This document shows, piece after piece, positions 1 to 15,925 of a stretch of 64,000 nucleotides of DNA. A model generated the notes under the pieces. It made no database searches and had not been told where the DNA came from. It saw nothing but the letters and a program-made list of their open reading frames with translations. The translations under genes and the position numbers were made by a program. Origin of the DNA: Metallyticus violacea (Eukaryota; Arthropoda; Insecta; Mantodea; Metallyticidae); the NCBI GenBank assembly GCA_030762175.1, contig JAUJEO010000020.1, positions 62,001 to 126,000 of the forward strand, in the 5' to 3' direction. Positions within the stretch are counted from its first letter, which is position 1. Each line of letters opens with the position of its first letter.

Positions 1-1094
1 TTAGTGTTTTAGTGCATAATTAGTACCTATGGAGCTGCTGGACAGTTTACTTACTAATTACTTAATTATGCATTTTAGGTTAGGTGCCGCGTGTTGCAGA
101 TGGCACTAAATCAAAACTATTTAGTGAGCAATACGAATAGGAACATCATGATGGAAGGTGTTGCACAAAAAGACCTTGGGGGCATAAAAAATATTATAAT
201 AAAAAAAATAGTGATGATAATCGTACAAAAACTAGTAGTAGTAGTAGGAGTAAGGATGATGGGGATAAATCAATCCAGAACATGGGGGCAGGAAGGAATG
301 AAGTAAGGAACACACAGGCACAGATGTAATGTGAAGCAAAGAGGGGTGAGGGGGAAGAAGAAAGAATGAAAATAAAAGATAAAGAAGGTGATGAAGGTTG
401 GTGTTAAAGAACTAAAAAATTTACAACATTGGTTTTGTGAGTGTGTGTGTGTGTGTGTGTGGTAGCAGCTAAATAACGCAAACTCATATAATATTTATTA
501 TTTTTGAACAGTATATAGCATTTAAGTGCCCAAATAGCCGCTCTACAGTTTTGTTTTTAATAAATTAATTATGCATTTTAGGTTGGGTGGCACATGCTGT
601 CGATGGTGCTACATAGAATAATTTACTCAGCAATGTGATTAAGCACAGCAAGATGTAAGGTTTGGCAAGAGGGAGGGATGGAGGGAGGGAGGGAGGAAGG
701 AAGGAACGAAGGAAGGAAGGAAGGAAGACATGCGCACAGGCAGATGGTGTGGCTGAGAGATGCAGGGGGGAAGAGAAGAAAATGAAAGAATATTAAGGTT
801 GGTTTTTAAAGAAGAAAGAAATCTGCAACATTAGGTTTTTTTTGTTGTTGTTGTTGTTGTTTTTTTTTTTCCAGCTAAATGTCCTGGCATTTGTTTTTGA
901 AGAATATTTGGTGTTTTAGTGCCTGTGATTCTGCTCTACAATTTTTAGTTTCTAATGACTTAATTATGGTTTTTAGGTTAGTTACCATGCATTGGCAATG
1001 GTGCTACATTCAGTTATTTACTGAGCAAATGATTAGGCATGGCAAGAACAGGATAAGGTGAGGAAGAGAGAGGGAGTCACGCTGGTATGTTATT

Positions 1095-1130
<36 letters not shown>

Positions 1131-1592
1131 ACAACAACTTCTAAATTTTGGTGGTGGAGAAGACACACACCTGGAAGGTGTGGCAAAAGAAAGGAAATAA
1201 AAAAATGTTATGAAGATGATGAAGGTTGGTGCGGATGAAGGAATAAATGCACAACTTGGTGGAAACTTTTTTTTTTTATTTATTTATTTTTTTTTTTATG
1301 GTGGTGGTGGTGGCGGCTAAATAATGTAACATCATCACTATTTATTGCTTTTGAAAAATATTTAGTGTTTTAGTGCATAATTAGTACCTATGGAGCTGCT
1401 GGACAGTTTAGTTACTTATTACTTAATTATGCATTTTAGGTTAGGTGCCGCGTGTTGGCGATGGGGCTAAATAAAAACTATTTAGTGAGCAATACGAATA
1501 GGAACATCATGATGGAGGTGTTGCACAAAAAGGCCTTGGGGGCATAAAAAATATTATAATAAAAAAAAAAGTGATGATAATCGTACAAAAAC

Positions 1593-1630
<38 letters not shown>

Positions 1631-2237
1631 ATGATGATGATGGGGACAAATCAATCCAGAACATGGGGGCAGGAAGGAACACACAGGCACAGATGTAAGG
1701 TGAAGCAAAGAGGGGTGAGGGGGAAGAAGAAAGAACGAAAATAAAAGATAAAGAAGGTGATGAAGGTTGGTGTTAAAGAACTAATAAATTTACAACATTG
1801 GTTTTGTGAGGGTGGGTGCGTGGGTGTGTGTGTGTGGTAGCAGCTAAATAACTCAAACTCATATAATATTTATTATTTTTGAACAGTATATAGCCTTTAA
1901 GTGCCCAAATAGCCGCTCTACAGTTTTGTTTCTAATGACTTAATTATGGTTTTTAGGCTAGTTACCATGCATTGGCAATGGTGCTACATTCAGTTATTTA
2001 CTGAGCAAATGATTAGGCATGGCAAGGGAAAGAACAGGATAAGGTGAGGAAGGGAGAGGGAGTCACGTTGGTATGAAAAAAAAGAACACCACACACTTCA
2101 ATCATGGTGATAAAAATGTTGGTGGTGGAGAAGACACACACGTGGAAGGTGTGGCAAAAGAAAGGAAATAAAAATGTTATGAAGATGATGTGAAGGTTGG
2201 TGCGGACGAAGGAATAAATGCACAACTTGGCGGAAAC

Positions 2238-2281
<44 letters not shown>

Positions 2282-2805
2282 GGTGGTGGTGGTGGTGGTG
2301 GTGGTGGCGGCTAAATAATGTAACATCATCACTATTTATTGCTTTTGAAAAATGTTTAGTGTTTTAGTGCATAATTAGTACCTATGGAGGTGCTGGACTG
2401 TTTAGTTACTAATGACTTAATTATGCATTTTAGGTTGGCGATGGAGAAAACGAGAATGGAAAAAAAAAAAAAGTGGGTGAATCCTAATGATGATGATGAT
2501 GGGGATTAATTTTGGCGGTGGAGGAGAAATCAATCCACAACATGGGAGCAGGAAGGAAGGAAGGAAGGAAGGAAGGAAGTGAGTAAGTAAGTGAGTAAGT
2601 AAGCATGTGAGAAAGAAACACATGCGCACAGATGTAAGGCTAAGCAAAGAGGGGAGGGGGGGAAGAAGAAAGATTGAAAATAAAAGATTATGAAGGTGAT
2701 GAAGGTTGGTGTAAAAGAACTATTTCATTTTTAACAATTGTTTTTTTTTTTTGTTTGTTTTTTGTGTGGTAGCAGCTAAATAACGCAAACTCATAACTAT
2801 CTGTT

Positions 2806-5268
2806 TACGGAATGTTGGAATCCACACGGTGAAACTTTTGTTAATCTTATTTGGATTTGAAGTAAAAGACTAAAAATCATGTCGTCACATTAAAACTCTC
2901 TTTAAGTTTCACAAACACACTTATAAAAGTAATTTTGGTACATTGCTCACATTGTCAACCAAAACGACGACTGAGGAGTCGATTTCGTCAAAGTATGTAT
3001 GTATGTTACTATGCTTGCTCTGGTGGTCTGTTAATGAACTTAAACAATATGTTGTCTGCTTCCGGTATATCAAAATTCATAAGTTTGTATTCGTATTTTT
3101 TTATGTAAATTTTTTCCCATATATTAAGTTCTTTCGGATGTTGAATTGTTTTTAGTAATGTTATGTCCTTCTCTATTTCCTGATTCTCATTCCAAAAATG
3201 TGCAGCCACTGCTGATTTTTCTACTTGTTTGTGCCTAATATTTCTCCAGCGTTCCTTTAATCTTATCCCCAGATTTCCCTTTTGTTTCTCCTATGTATAT
3301 TTTGTCACAATCGTTGCAATTAATTCTGTATATACCTGAATTTTCTTCTTTCTTCTTTTTTTGTTTAATTTTATTTAGATTTAATAGTTTACCAACACTA
3401 TATCTGTTTATTGGTGCCAGAGTAATGTTGTACTTTTTGAAAATTTTTTTGGAATTTATGGTTAACATGAGGGTGATGTGTGAATTTTTGATTAAGTATT
3501 TTCTTTAAGTGAAGAACTGAGTGTAGTGATTAGTTTAATTTTCTTTTTATTTTTTATGTACCATTTGTTTGTTAAATCCATTTATTTCTGCTGTGTGTAT
3601 TATATGTGCGTATTCTTTCCTGCCTGTATTCTTCTTTACTGAGTGGTGTATTAACTAGGCTATATGTCACACCATTGAATGCTGCTTCCTTGTGGGGTCT
3701 GTCTGGGGTTGAAACCTTTTGCTTTTATGTAATTGTCGGTATTATGCGTGTCCTTTCTGTATATACCAAATTCTATATTTTTATTGCTTTTCATGATCCT
3801 TAGGTGCAGAAAAGGTAAAGTATTATTAACCTCGGTTTCCATAGTGAATTTTATGGTTTTTTCTTGCAAGTTCGACAGTATCGATGAATCTTGCATGAAT
3901 CTATCTTCTACAGTGGCAAGCCCATCATCAACATATCTGTACCATGTTTTGAATGTGTATGGGAAGGCTTTCGTTACGCGTGTTTCAAAATAGCTCGTGA
4001 ACAGATCAGCCAAAAATGGAGATGGTGGACTACCCGTCGTTAAACCTGATTTTTGTTTCTAAAACTTGCCTTCAAACGTGAAGTAAGCTTGGTTTAAACA
4101 TAGTTCTGTGAGTTTTACATATTCTTTTGTGTGTGTTTCTGCAAATGTTGATGGATAGTAGCCATTTTTTTTTTTAACAAATTCAGGGTTTTCTCTTTTG
4201 GAATGCTTGGAAACGATGCTTTTACATCAAAGGAAACCATGATATCGTTGGAGTTTAGTTTATCATCTTTTAATTTTGTTCGTGAGATGGAACGAGTTTT
4301 TTATGCTTAGACTTGGGAATTTGGGAAATGTATTAAATCGCCTAGTTAACCATTTGGCTAGGAGGTAACATGGGATATTGACATTGTTGATTATTGGGCT
4401 TGTGTATTTTTGGTAATCCTGTTATTTTAGCTATTGATGGATTAGGTATTTTGATTTTGCAAACGTCTGAATTTGTGAGTAAGCTATTTCCTTTTGATAT
4501 GTGTTCTGTTGATTTCTTGCATTTGTGTAGGGGATTTTTTTCCACTTCAATGAACTACTTATTGTTTGGTAACTCTAGCATTCTATGTTGGTAATCTTCT
4601 TTGTCTAGGATTACAATTTGGTTTCCCTCATCTGCATATACGACTTCTTTTTTATTTAATGAGTTTATGGTTTTTTGGTACGATTTGGGGATTTGGCTAT
4701 GATTTTTAATTTCCTGTAATATTCCTGACGATCGTTTCCTAATGTAATTTTGATCTATGGCGTTTAATTTCTCGATGGTTAATTCGATATCTGTAATATA
4801 TTCGTCGATGGTTGATGAGAAATCGACACATGTATTGATGCCGTTATTTAATAATTATGTTTCATCCTCATTCGGTTTTTCTTTCGAAAGCTTAACTATT
4901 TCGAGGTTAGGTTTCTCGTTGATATTTTTATTTTTACCTATTTGTTTTCCGTGTAAATTTTTAAATTAATTTTTTTTGGCGTGTAGTTTTACGTAAAAAA
5001 ATATGAATACAAACTTGTGAATTTTGATATACCGGAAGCAGACGACATGTTGTTTAAGTTCATTAACAGACCACCAGAGCAAGCATGGCATAACATACAT
5101 ACTTTGCTGAAATTGACTCCCCAGTCGTCGTTTCGGTTGACAACGCGAGGAATGTACCTCACGAAACATGTACCAAAATTACTCTTATAAGTGTGTTTGT
5201 GAAACTTAGAGAGTTTTAATGTGACGACGTGATTTTTAGTGTTTTACTTTAAATCGAAATAAGATTCC
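2806..5268 (-). mobile_element. Dead Penelope-like retroelement with terminal inverted repeats (unit 1)
   Basis: On the minus strand the element encodes, in order, fragments of a Penelope-type reverse transcriptase (a GLPKIHKP stretch, then GSPPSPF and YVDD) and a GIY-YIG endonuclease, which together define Penelope-like elements. The ends are inverted repeats of about 270 bp: 2843-3109 matches the reverse complement of 4988-5266 with scattered differences. It is flanked by a direct 12-bp duplication TAACTATCTGTT at 2794-2805 and 5269-5280, which fixes the borders. Stops and frameshifts break the coding region. It sits in the same place in all three units, so it inserted before the units were amplified or was spread by homogenisation. 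Confidence 0.85.
3235..4545 (-). pseudogene. Broken Penelope-like RT plus GIY-YIG endonuclease (unit 1)
   Basis: Three open fragments on the minus strand cover the coding region. 4342-4545 has the RT N-terminal GLPKIHKPN motif. 3660-4013 has the RT core with YVDD at about 3924-3935, preceded in frame by the GSPPSPFLADLF motif. 3235-3468 has the endonuclease motifs GIYRINC and KIYIGET. The pieces lie in different frames or are split by stops, so no full-length protein is possible. A functional relative would nick the target and prime reverse transcription. Confidence 0.85.
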
Positions 5269-5593
5269 TAACTATCTGTTATTTTTGAACAGTATGTAGC
5301 ATTTTAATGCGTAAATAAGTGCCCATATAGCCGCTGTACAGTTTAGTTGCTAATAACTTAATTATGCATTTTAGGTTAGGTGCCACGTGTTGCAGATGGT
5401 GCTAGATGGAATCGTTTACTGAGCAATAGGAACGGGGACAGCAAGATGGAAGGTGTGGGTGGAATAATAAAAATTATAATAAACAAAATGGTATGCTAAT
5501 ATGGCGATAAATGTTGATGGTGAAAAAGAAATAAATCCACAGCGTGGGTTGGGAGGGGGAGGAAATGAGGAAACTTCCCCCCCCCTCTTTCTT

Positions 5594-5632
5594 TCATTCA
5601 TTCATTCATTCATTCATTCATTCATTCATTCA
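5594..5632. repeat. CATT microsatellite (unit 1)
   Basis: About nine to ten tandem CATT copies follow a short C run. The same tract appears in units 2 and 3. It marks roughly the end of the subrepeat array. Confidence 0.9.
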
Positions 5633-5650
5633 ACCGTAGCAACCAAATAA

Positions 5651-8165
5651 TGTGACATCGTAGGTACTTAGTGTTCAACAGAAATTGATGATTGTAGGTG
5701 ATGAAGGTTCGTGGTGAAGAAGAAATGAATGCACAACATTTGTGGGGATGGGGGGAATGGTGGCTCAGTGGGTATCACATCTGCACAGTCGGTGCTGATT
5801 GCAGTGCTGGTGGAATGTGCAGTGCCAAATGGAACGCTAGGTAAATGGATGAATCGTATGATCAAAAATTGAAGCTAACTAAGTAACGAACGAACGAACG
5901 GAAAAAAAAAAAAAAAATTATCTAAACTATGCATTTAAGTTTAGAAGTTTTAAACCTGTTTTCTAGGTCGACAAAGAACGTAAATGGGGCATTTTGTGCA
6001 AAAGATGAGAAGGAGCACTTTAGCTAAAATACGCTGTCTGCATAGAAATGGCATGATTGCGAAACCGCTCGGCACATGTGCCTGGAACGGAAATTGCACT
6101 TGAAGAAAAATGTGCTTGCACGGGTATCGTGCTCCGCCGGCATCCGGCACCACTAGCGACTTTCGCCAAATTTTCCTGTCAGCGCGAGCGACTATTTTGC
6201 CACTACTAACGATGCTTAGGAAAAGGAGGCGAGCGTAGGCCGTCAGGCCGTAGCTCGCCGCAGCAAACCACTGGGTCCACCGGTTTCTGGGATTTACCCG
6301 AGGTTAGCGTTAGGGCTAGTGTGTGTGTGTATTTGAACTTGTTACGAATGCAAACTTTTGCACCATTTCAAATTTCCTGATAGAATCCACGTCTGGTCGG
6401 TCATGCTGATTTCCGCCGTGGCGGGGGTGCTGGCGTCGCTGAAAAAGTGAGCTTTTCAGGTACGTATAAACTTGATCTCGTCACTTTTCATCCCGCATTG
6501 TTGTCATTGCACTCGAATGAAGTGCCCGCGTGGTACAGGTTTGCGCGTCGGAGGTCACCCATTTCATTTCATTTCATTCCATTCCATTGATGGTGTACCG
6601 CCAATTCTTGTGGTTCAGTCTCGGTTATTACTATTATGCACTGCAGATGTAACTAAAGGCAGGAGCCACTCATTAGGCATTATGCACTGCACACAGAGTC
6701 TGGACGGCGCAGTGGCGGCGGCGGCATGCTATACCCAGAAGGAAGGTAACGAGGGAGTTGCTGTGCTACAACATCATGGTGGTGGGCGGTCGGGAGCCGA
6801 GGCGGCGAACAGCAGGGACGACGGCAGCGGGCACGAAAGAAGGTGAGTGGAAGGAGGAGAAAATGGTGCATGGTAAAATGTTGAGTTCATGGTCGAAAAT
6901 GGTCAAACTGGAGAATCCTTCCCTGTGGTCTTTCCTTTGTCGCGCATTGGCATCGAGGGTAGGGAGGTTGTGCGAGAATGTTGAGAGAGCGAGCGAGCTG
7001 TAAGAGCGGGATGGTAGTGGGTGAACTGATTGAAAAATGTGAAACGGGAGCACTCTTATTTAAAAGGACGAATTTGGCACCACCACTCACTCCTCTTGCA
7101 ACCTGTGCACGTGCGTGCATGATGCACTTCTGAATGGTCAGTTGGCACGCGCACGAGCACTCTCAATCACCAGGCACATCTGCTTGCTAGCATGCGTGCT
7201 CTCCCCGAGCCTGCATCGCCGGGCTAGCCACTGTCGAGCACTACAATACACTGCACGCACGCACGCACGCACACGCGCGCGCGCGCATTGAGGTGAAAAC
7301 CACTACACTACTAGCCCAACAACAGCTGCTGCAGGTAGGTGCTCTTTCGGAGCCTGAGGCGTCGCGTCACTTGGCACACGCTGACCACTGTGGGGCACGC
7401 ACTGCACTGCACTGCTCAATCACTTTGTCGCACGCACCACCCACCAAAACACCGGCCGGTGGCACCCTCCGCCTGGCTGGCACTTTGAGGTGAAAATCGC
7501 TTGGCACACTCGCTCGATGTGCCGCCGTTTAGCAGCACGTTGGCACCGAATGCAGAAAGCAGGACCCTCTGCTCGCAGCACTGGACGGACGGGCGATGTA
7601 GAAGCAGAGAAAAGCTGGCTGGCCCCATAGCGTGATGATGAAGTAGTGGCTCGCCCCTTGCACAGTAATCTGGACCTTGGACTGTAATGCTTACCGTCAA
7701 CGTGGCAGGCACGTGTGAAAATGCACCCACCGGTTAAGCACTCGCAATTCGTAGGTATGGCCCCGATGATGCAGTCGGTCACTTGGTTTGCAGCCGCTTC
7801 CCTGCCAGAGCCAGCGTCATGGTGACACCTGAAAGAAAAGGTTGTACGCACGCTGTTTGGCAACGAGCAAGTACGTGCACAAATCCAGCTTAGCTGTGCA
7901 ACTTACCTCGTCTAGCCATGAATTTTGCACCATCTCAGCCTGGGAGTTCCCCGCCTTTCGAGCGTGCAGCACCAAAGTTGTAGCGTAATGGCGGGCGGAC
8001 GAGATTCCAACATGGCCGCAAGCGTCATGCGCACGCCACGGGAGTGCGGGGTGGGGGAACGAGGCACGAACGAGAAGCAGCCAGGGCAAAGCAAAGGCAA
8101 AAACGACAAGGCGAATTTCATCAAACGTTAATAATAATTCTCCTATCTACACATACATACATGTA
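5651..8165. other. Spacer A, no recognised gene (unit 1)
   Basis: Mixed-composition spacer. It contains a short A run at 5901-5917, an alternating CA/CG tract near 7256-7287, and a weak direct duplication of about 150 bp (blocks near 7198-7310 and 7348-7500 share GAGCCTG, CCACTGT and TTGAGGTGAAAA in order). A block at 6649-6845 is related to one upstream of the 5S gene. Short open frames occur on both strands, but none has a recognisable domain. Confidence 0.6.
6649..6845 (+). repeat. Diverged duplicate block a (partner at 18034-18300)
   Basis: This block and 18034-18300 share, in order, ACTCATTA, TTATG, CTGCACACAGAG, CTGGA, GGCGCA and TGGCGGC, then GCTGTGCT, and both end in a GGTGAGT that resembles a splice donor. 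Similarity is patchy and the function is unknown. It could be a dispersed non-autonomous repeat or exon-like remnants of a duplicated transcript. Equivalent copies lie at 28218-28414 and 53659-53855. Confidence 0.5.
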
Positions 8166-8168
8166 TAT

Positions 8169-8203
<35 letters not shown>

Positions 8204-10597
8204 TCCTCGCGCATACAGGTACTGCGCAGGCACGCTGTCCAATCGCTGGCGATGTTACAGGACGCCGGCAAGGGTGCTTTCATGTATTCTTCACCTGAGG
8301 AAGTAAGTGCCTTCGGTAGTAATGTTTCAGTAGTAGTCGTATCTTAAAAACGAAAACATTTCTTTACCAATCAAATATTAATGACATTTATATTCAATTA
8401 AATCTTTTAAATTCCAGATACAAAAAAATCAATTAATCTACTCCTCTATTAAACTCATCACTAACAACAATTTGTATTCACTTCACTCTTCGAGAATCAG
8501 CTGGCCTGAAAGTAAGTGTGTTTGTGTTGATCGGTTGATTTGCCGTAGCTGCTCGTACCAACTGACGGATGTTGAGCTAGCCAATGGTGGTCCGTGTAAG
8601 GCAGGTAGCAGACGAACCTTGTGGAACGTACTCTTTGGACAGTGGATTATCGAAGCCGCCCACTTTTTGTTGCCAACTTGACGAGCATCTCCAAGGAAGG
8701 GAGGGAGCAAGCGGGCGAGCAAACGTGTACATTTCGCCATATTTTCACGTTAGAAAATGTTCTTGGTGTCAATGTAGCCTTTCGTTTCGGTCGCAGAGAA
8801 GCAAAGGCACCGTCTCCCTCTATCTTGAGCACACCTTGCAATGCCATATTGTCACGTGACCAACTTTATTTACCGGATCCCGAGGTTGGTATCGATAGCG
8901 GACAAAATGGCAGTATATGCTATAGGTCCGTCAATGTGCTAATTTCTCTTCCAGTTATTATTAATTTTCAATGTGTTCTGGTTAGTTACTTACAGTGGTT
9001 TATAGGCAGGCAGGCAGGCGCAAGTAAAGTGTTACTTGTTTTCTATCAAGTTAATGTTGATTTAGTGAAATCACGTCAGGAAGCGAACTTGTGTAATAGC
9101 AAGTGTTAGGACCACGTGGGAATGCTCTCGACGTCTTTATTGTGGCGGAGAGCGGCACAATGCCAACGATATTACATTTCTCAATACCAGTAAATGAAAA
9201 AGCAGTGGATAATGAGTGCAAGTTAATGATGAAAGTGCAGTGTAGTTACACATTTCTTACTAAAACGTGTGATTAGGAAGGACATTTTTGGTGCATTTTC
9301 CTTATTCGACAGTGAGTGAGTGTGTGGGTGGGTTAGTGATGTAAGGAAAGATGTGCAAGAACGTATCAAGTGGGTTTTGGAGCGAGATGATGAGAGTTTT
9401 TGCAATTTTTAATATCTGGTGCAAAGCCTCAAGATATGCTATTTACAAATGAGTGGTTTGTTGCATTTACGTGGTTTATTACTGTGGTTCATAGTTGGAA
9501 GTAGCGTGTTACTTCTTTTGATTTTTATTCAGTTAATATGGTTGGTTGCTTGGTTGGTGGGGGATGCAGACATTTGTCGCTTTTTTCCCCTAGTTTCCCA
9601 ATTATTTTTCACATGTGTGTGGTTTTCTAGTTGACTGCATTTCAGCAGCAAGATGGTATTCGCATCCTCACACAGTGGCTGCTTTCCTTGATCAATTTCA
9701 TCCTGAAGAGATGAAATCATGCCAAGAAATGACACCAATTTTTCTTGGTTTCAATAAAAGATGTTTGAAAGTATCTTCAAGTTTTTGTTTGATATTTTGC
9801 GCTTCTTGTTCGGTTATTCATCTTTTTATGTGAGTTTTCAATTTAGAGGAAAGTTTTAGTTCCAAAGGTGGTTTCAATTTTATGAGGGTTCCATTTTAAA
9901 ACTATTTCTGTTCTGGATTGTATGATAATGTGTTTTCCTTATTGTTTTCATTTATAGCGTATGTTGGTGGGTAACTGCAAGGTATTATGCTTTGTAGTGC
10001 TGCTTTAGAGTTGCTTAAGATGACAATTCTTTTTTTAATAATGTCATTATGTTAGGTCTTTGCACTCTAAACCGCACATAGTTAGTTGCTTAGTGTACTA
10101 AGTGCTGTCAATGTTGTTAATACCTCAGAGGCTGGGTTGTTCTTCTTGGAGACCATTGCACCCAGATTTAGTTTCTATATATTGCAAAGAATCGGTGGGT
10201 GCTGCTAATTTTTAAAATTTTGTCTACGTGCTCTTTCTGCGTGTAATTTTGGAAAGTCTTTTTGTGTGCTGTGTGGAATATCAAACCATTCATTCCCGTT
10301 TTGATTACTTTTGAATTAGTGTCGTTCTGTTTAAATTGGCAGGTTGTTAGTTATGCTCAGCATTGTGGTAGCGATTGGTGTTGTTTTAGTGGCTGGCTCC
10401 TGTTTTCATTCCTAAGGACCAAGATTGTATTGCGTGGAATGCAAGTTATGGACGTTAAGTTATTTCCATACAGCACATTGGACTTTATGTATCTTTTGTA
10501 CATGTCACGTTCGATCTGCTGGACCTCTTAATATGTTCTTCTTCTTCTTCTTGTTCTTGTTCTTGTTCTTCTTCTTCTTCTTCTTCTTCTTCTTCTT

Positions 10598-10628
<31 letters not shown>

Positions 10629-11240
10629 GCTATATGGTCGATCTGTTCGGAGAAGGAAAGTTTTTTGTCAAGTGTCATACTAGGATATGTAGCATGTTCT
10701 TTCTCTTGTAGTAGTTCAATGTTGATTTTAAGCACAAATCATCTGTATAGTGTGTTGTAGACTGAAAAGCTGGAAAACTGTGGCAATTGGCGTATAATTC
10801 CATGTTGTTGGTGGATGCCCATGTTTGCATGCTACTGATAATTGTCTGCATTTCTTCTTCTGGCTACCGAAATGTTTCCCCCTCTTGATTTTGAACCAAA
10901 AATATCACATTTTAAGCACAATTAATGTGCATGCATTGCGTGTTAATTGTCACGCCTGTTAAATCACCACACACATTGGTGAGGTAGTGATGTTTAAAGC
11001 GATGGCCCCAACATGATTGGTTGTCATCAGAAGTAATGAATGAAAGGGGTCATGTTAAACAGCACGTGCAATGGTGTAGCAGGAGGAGGGCGTGTCGCAG
11101 GCGGGGCACTTTGGGAGTGATCGTTCTGACGAGGAGCTGCTCAAAGAAGGCATCAGGTTACAAGCGCCATGCTGAAATGAGTAGCATTGGAGCAGGAGGA
11201 GGGTATCCTTCGGACCCGATGCCCTTAGGTGTAAGTCTTG
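8166..11240. other. Spacer B, AT-richer, no recognised gene (unit 1)
   Basis: Begins with a T run of about 30 bases at 8169-8200 and ends at the H2B 3' stem-loop. Around 8990-9070 and 9480-9550 there are two diverged versions of one sequence (GTGGTT, AGTGTTACTT or CGTGTTACTT, then AGTTAAT). A long TTC tract lies at 10535-10627. A 162-codon open frame at 8621-9109 has no domain I know, and I do not call it a gene. Confidence 0.6.
10535..10627. repeat. TTC microsatellite, longest allele (unit 1)
   Basis: About 93 bp of TTC interrupted by a few TTG steps. The same tract is about 86 bp in unit 2 and 80 bp in unit 3, so it is one of the few fast-changing positions between units. Confidence 0.95.
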
Positions 11241-11242
11241 TT

Positions 11243-11258
11243 GGCCCTGAAAAGGGCC
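11243..11258 (-). promoter_or_regulatory. Histone mRNA 3' stem-loop, H2B unit 1
   Basis: Read on the minus strand: GGCCCTTTTCAGGGCC, a 6-bp stem with a TTTC loop, 40 bp after the stop codon. This is the SLBP-binding 3' processing signal of replication-dependent histone mRNAs. Confidence 0.95.
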
Positions 11259-11298
11259 GTTTTTTTTTCTTTTTTTTTTTTTACGTTGTACTCCAGCT

Positions 11299-12284
<986 letters not shown>

Positions 12285-12319
12285 ATGGGCAGCCACGGTC
12301 TTGGCAAATATAAGAAAAC

Positions 12320-12335
12320 GGCCCTTTTCAGGGCC
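12320..12335 (+). promoter_or_regulatory. Histone mRNA 3' stem-loop, H2A unit 1
   Basis: GGCCCTTTTCAGGGCC, preceded by AAAAC and followed by AACA, 35 bp after the H2A stop. Confidence 0.95.
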
Positions 12336-12938
12336 AACATTTGTTTCCCGTAAGGCGCGCCCGGTTGGAACGACTCGTGCGATGCGCTGGCAGTTTGCAG
12401 CGCCAGTGTGCTTGGTGCATGTGGCTCGTAACAGTTGTAAAGGGGTCGAGCATCGGTCTAGGTGGGCAGTCAGAGATGCAAGAAGTCTTCTAGCCTTTCC
12501 CGTAGGCCTCTCGGTGAAAAGAAACAGAAAAATGTGGGGGGGAAAAAAGGGCAAGTTATCGTGGCGAAAAGAGGCAAGCCGAACAGGCTCTCCAAAGGCA
12601 CTTTGCCGAAAGCCTGGGAGCCTTTTTTATTTCTTTAAAGTAGGACTCTCCAGGCAAAACGGGGAAGCCGAACACCCTCTACAAACGCACACGTTCTCGA
12701 AAGCCTATGGGAGCCTTTTTAGTAGGCTCTTCCAGGCGCACGATCTGGTGGCGAAAAGAGGCGAGGCGAGGCGAGGCAAGCCAAACTCAAGTTATAGTGC
12801 GGAACAGTGAGCCTAGGGGCCTTTCTCGCGTAGCGAATACAGAGGCAAGCCGAACAGAAAGGCTCGCAAAGATTTCGGGTCGTGGAAGATTGCCGCTGGA
12901 AGTATCGTGACTAGTAGCTCCCATGGGAAGAAATTGTT
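12336..12938. repeat. H2A-H4 3' spacer with about 100-bp subrepeats (unit 1)
   Basis: Non-coding gap between two convergent histone 3' ends. From about 12561 to 12865 a motif recurs imperfectly two to three times: GCGAAAAGAGGC, AAGCCGAACA, CTCTCCA, GAAAGCCT, GGGAGCCTTTTT, AGTAGG and CCAGGC. The spacer also has a short GGCGA run near 12760. Identical blocks are at 33898-34500 and 59335-59937. The long open frame crossing it is not a histone and looks incidental. Confidence 0.65.
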
Positions 12939-12954
12939 GGCCCTGAAAAGGGCC
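12939..12954 (-). promoter_or_regulatory. Histone mRNA 3' stem-loop, H4 unit 1
   Basis: Minus-strand GGCCCTTTTCAGGGCC, about 54 bp after the H4 stop. Confidence 0.95.
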
Positions 12955-13008
12955 GTTTTTTGTTGATCGGTCTCTCTGCAAGAGTCGTGCGATGAGTGGC
13001 AGGGAGAC

Positions 13009-15846
<2,838 letters not shown>

Positions 15847-15909
15847 GCTGTCGGCCACAAATGGCAACTCGCCCTAGTGAGTGTGGCGGCCCCCCCCCCC
15901 CCCAAAAAC

Positions 15910-15925
15910 GGCCCTTTTCAGGGCC
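15910..15925 (+). promoter_or_regulatory. Histone mRNA 3' stem-loop, H3 unit 1
   Basis: GGCCCTTTTCAGGGCC, 64 bp after the stop and just after a C run that differs by a base or so between units. Confidence 0.95.

Larger units (their letters stand above)
1..5650. repeat. Degenerate 0.4-0.5 kb tandem subrepeat array (unit 1, interrupted by Penelope element)
   Basis: Imperfect subrepeats share a core around AATTATGCATTTTAGGTTAGG, then a block with GAGCAATACGAATAGG, a purine-rich block (GGAAGG, GGTGGTGG), a homopolymer, and GCTAAATAATGTAACATCATC before the next core. Cores lie near 67, 570, 967, 1430, 1946, 2424 and 5365. Spacing is about 380-520 bp once the 2.46 kb insertion at 2806-5268 is removed. 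The array begins to the left of the window. It holds many microsatellites (AGT, GGAA, TG, GTT and long A or T runs) and no gene. Confidence 0.85.

Noticed and set aside
67..90. TTAGG-like telomere repeats in the array core
   Set aside because: Only two adjacent TTAGG steps per subrepeat inside a longer unrelated motif; not a telomeric array.
5755..5840. Second tRNA-like candidate with TGGCTCAGTGGG
   Set aside because: It has an A-box-like string but no B box at a workable distance.
7420..7863. 147-codon minus-strand open frame in spacer A
   Set aside because: Not recognised, low-complexity GC context, overlapped by other frames; no support for coding.
8621..9109. 162-codon open frame in spacer B (also 30189-30677 and 55632-56120)
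   Set aside because: No domain, no start context, and its presence in three units only reflects that the units are nearly identical.
10425..10760. Poly-phenylalanine and poly-lysine open frames over TTC and A/T tracts
   Set aside because: Translations of microsatellites, with lengths that change between units.
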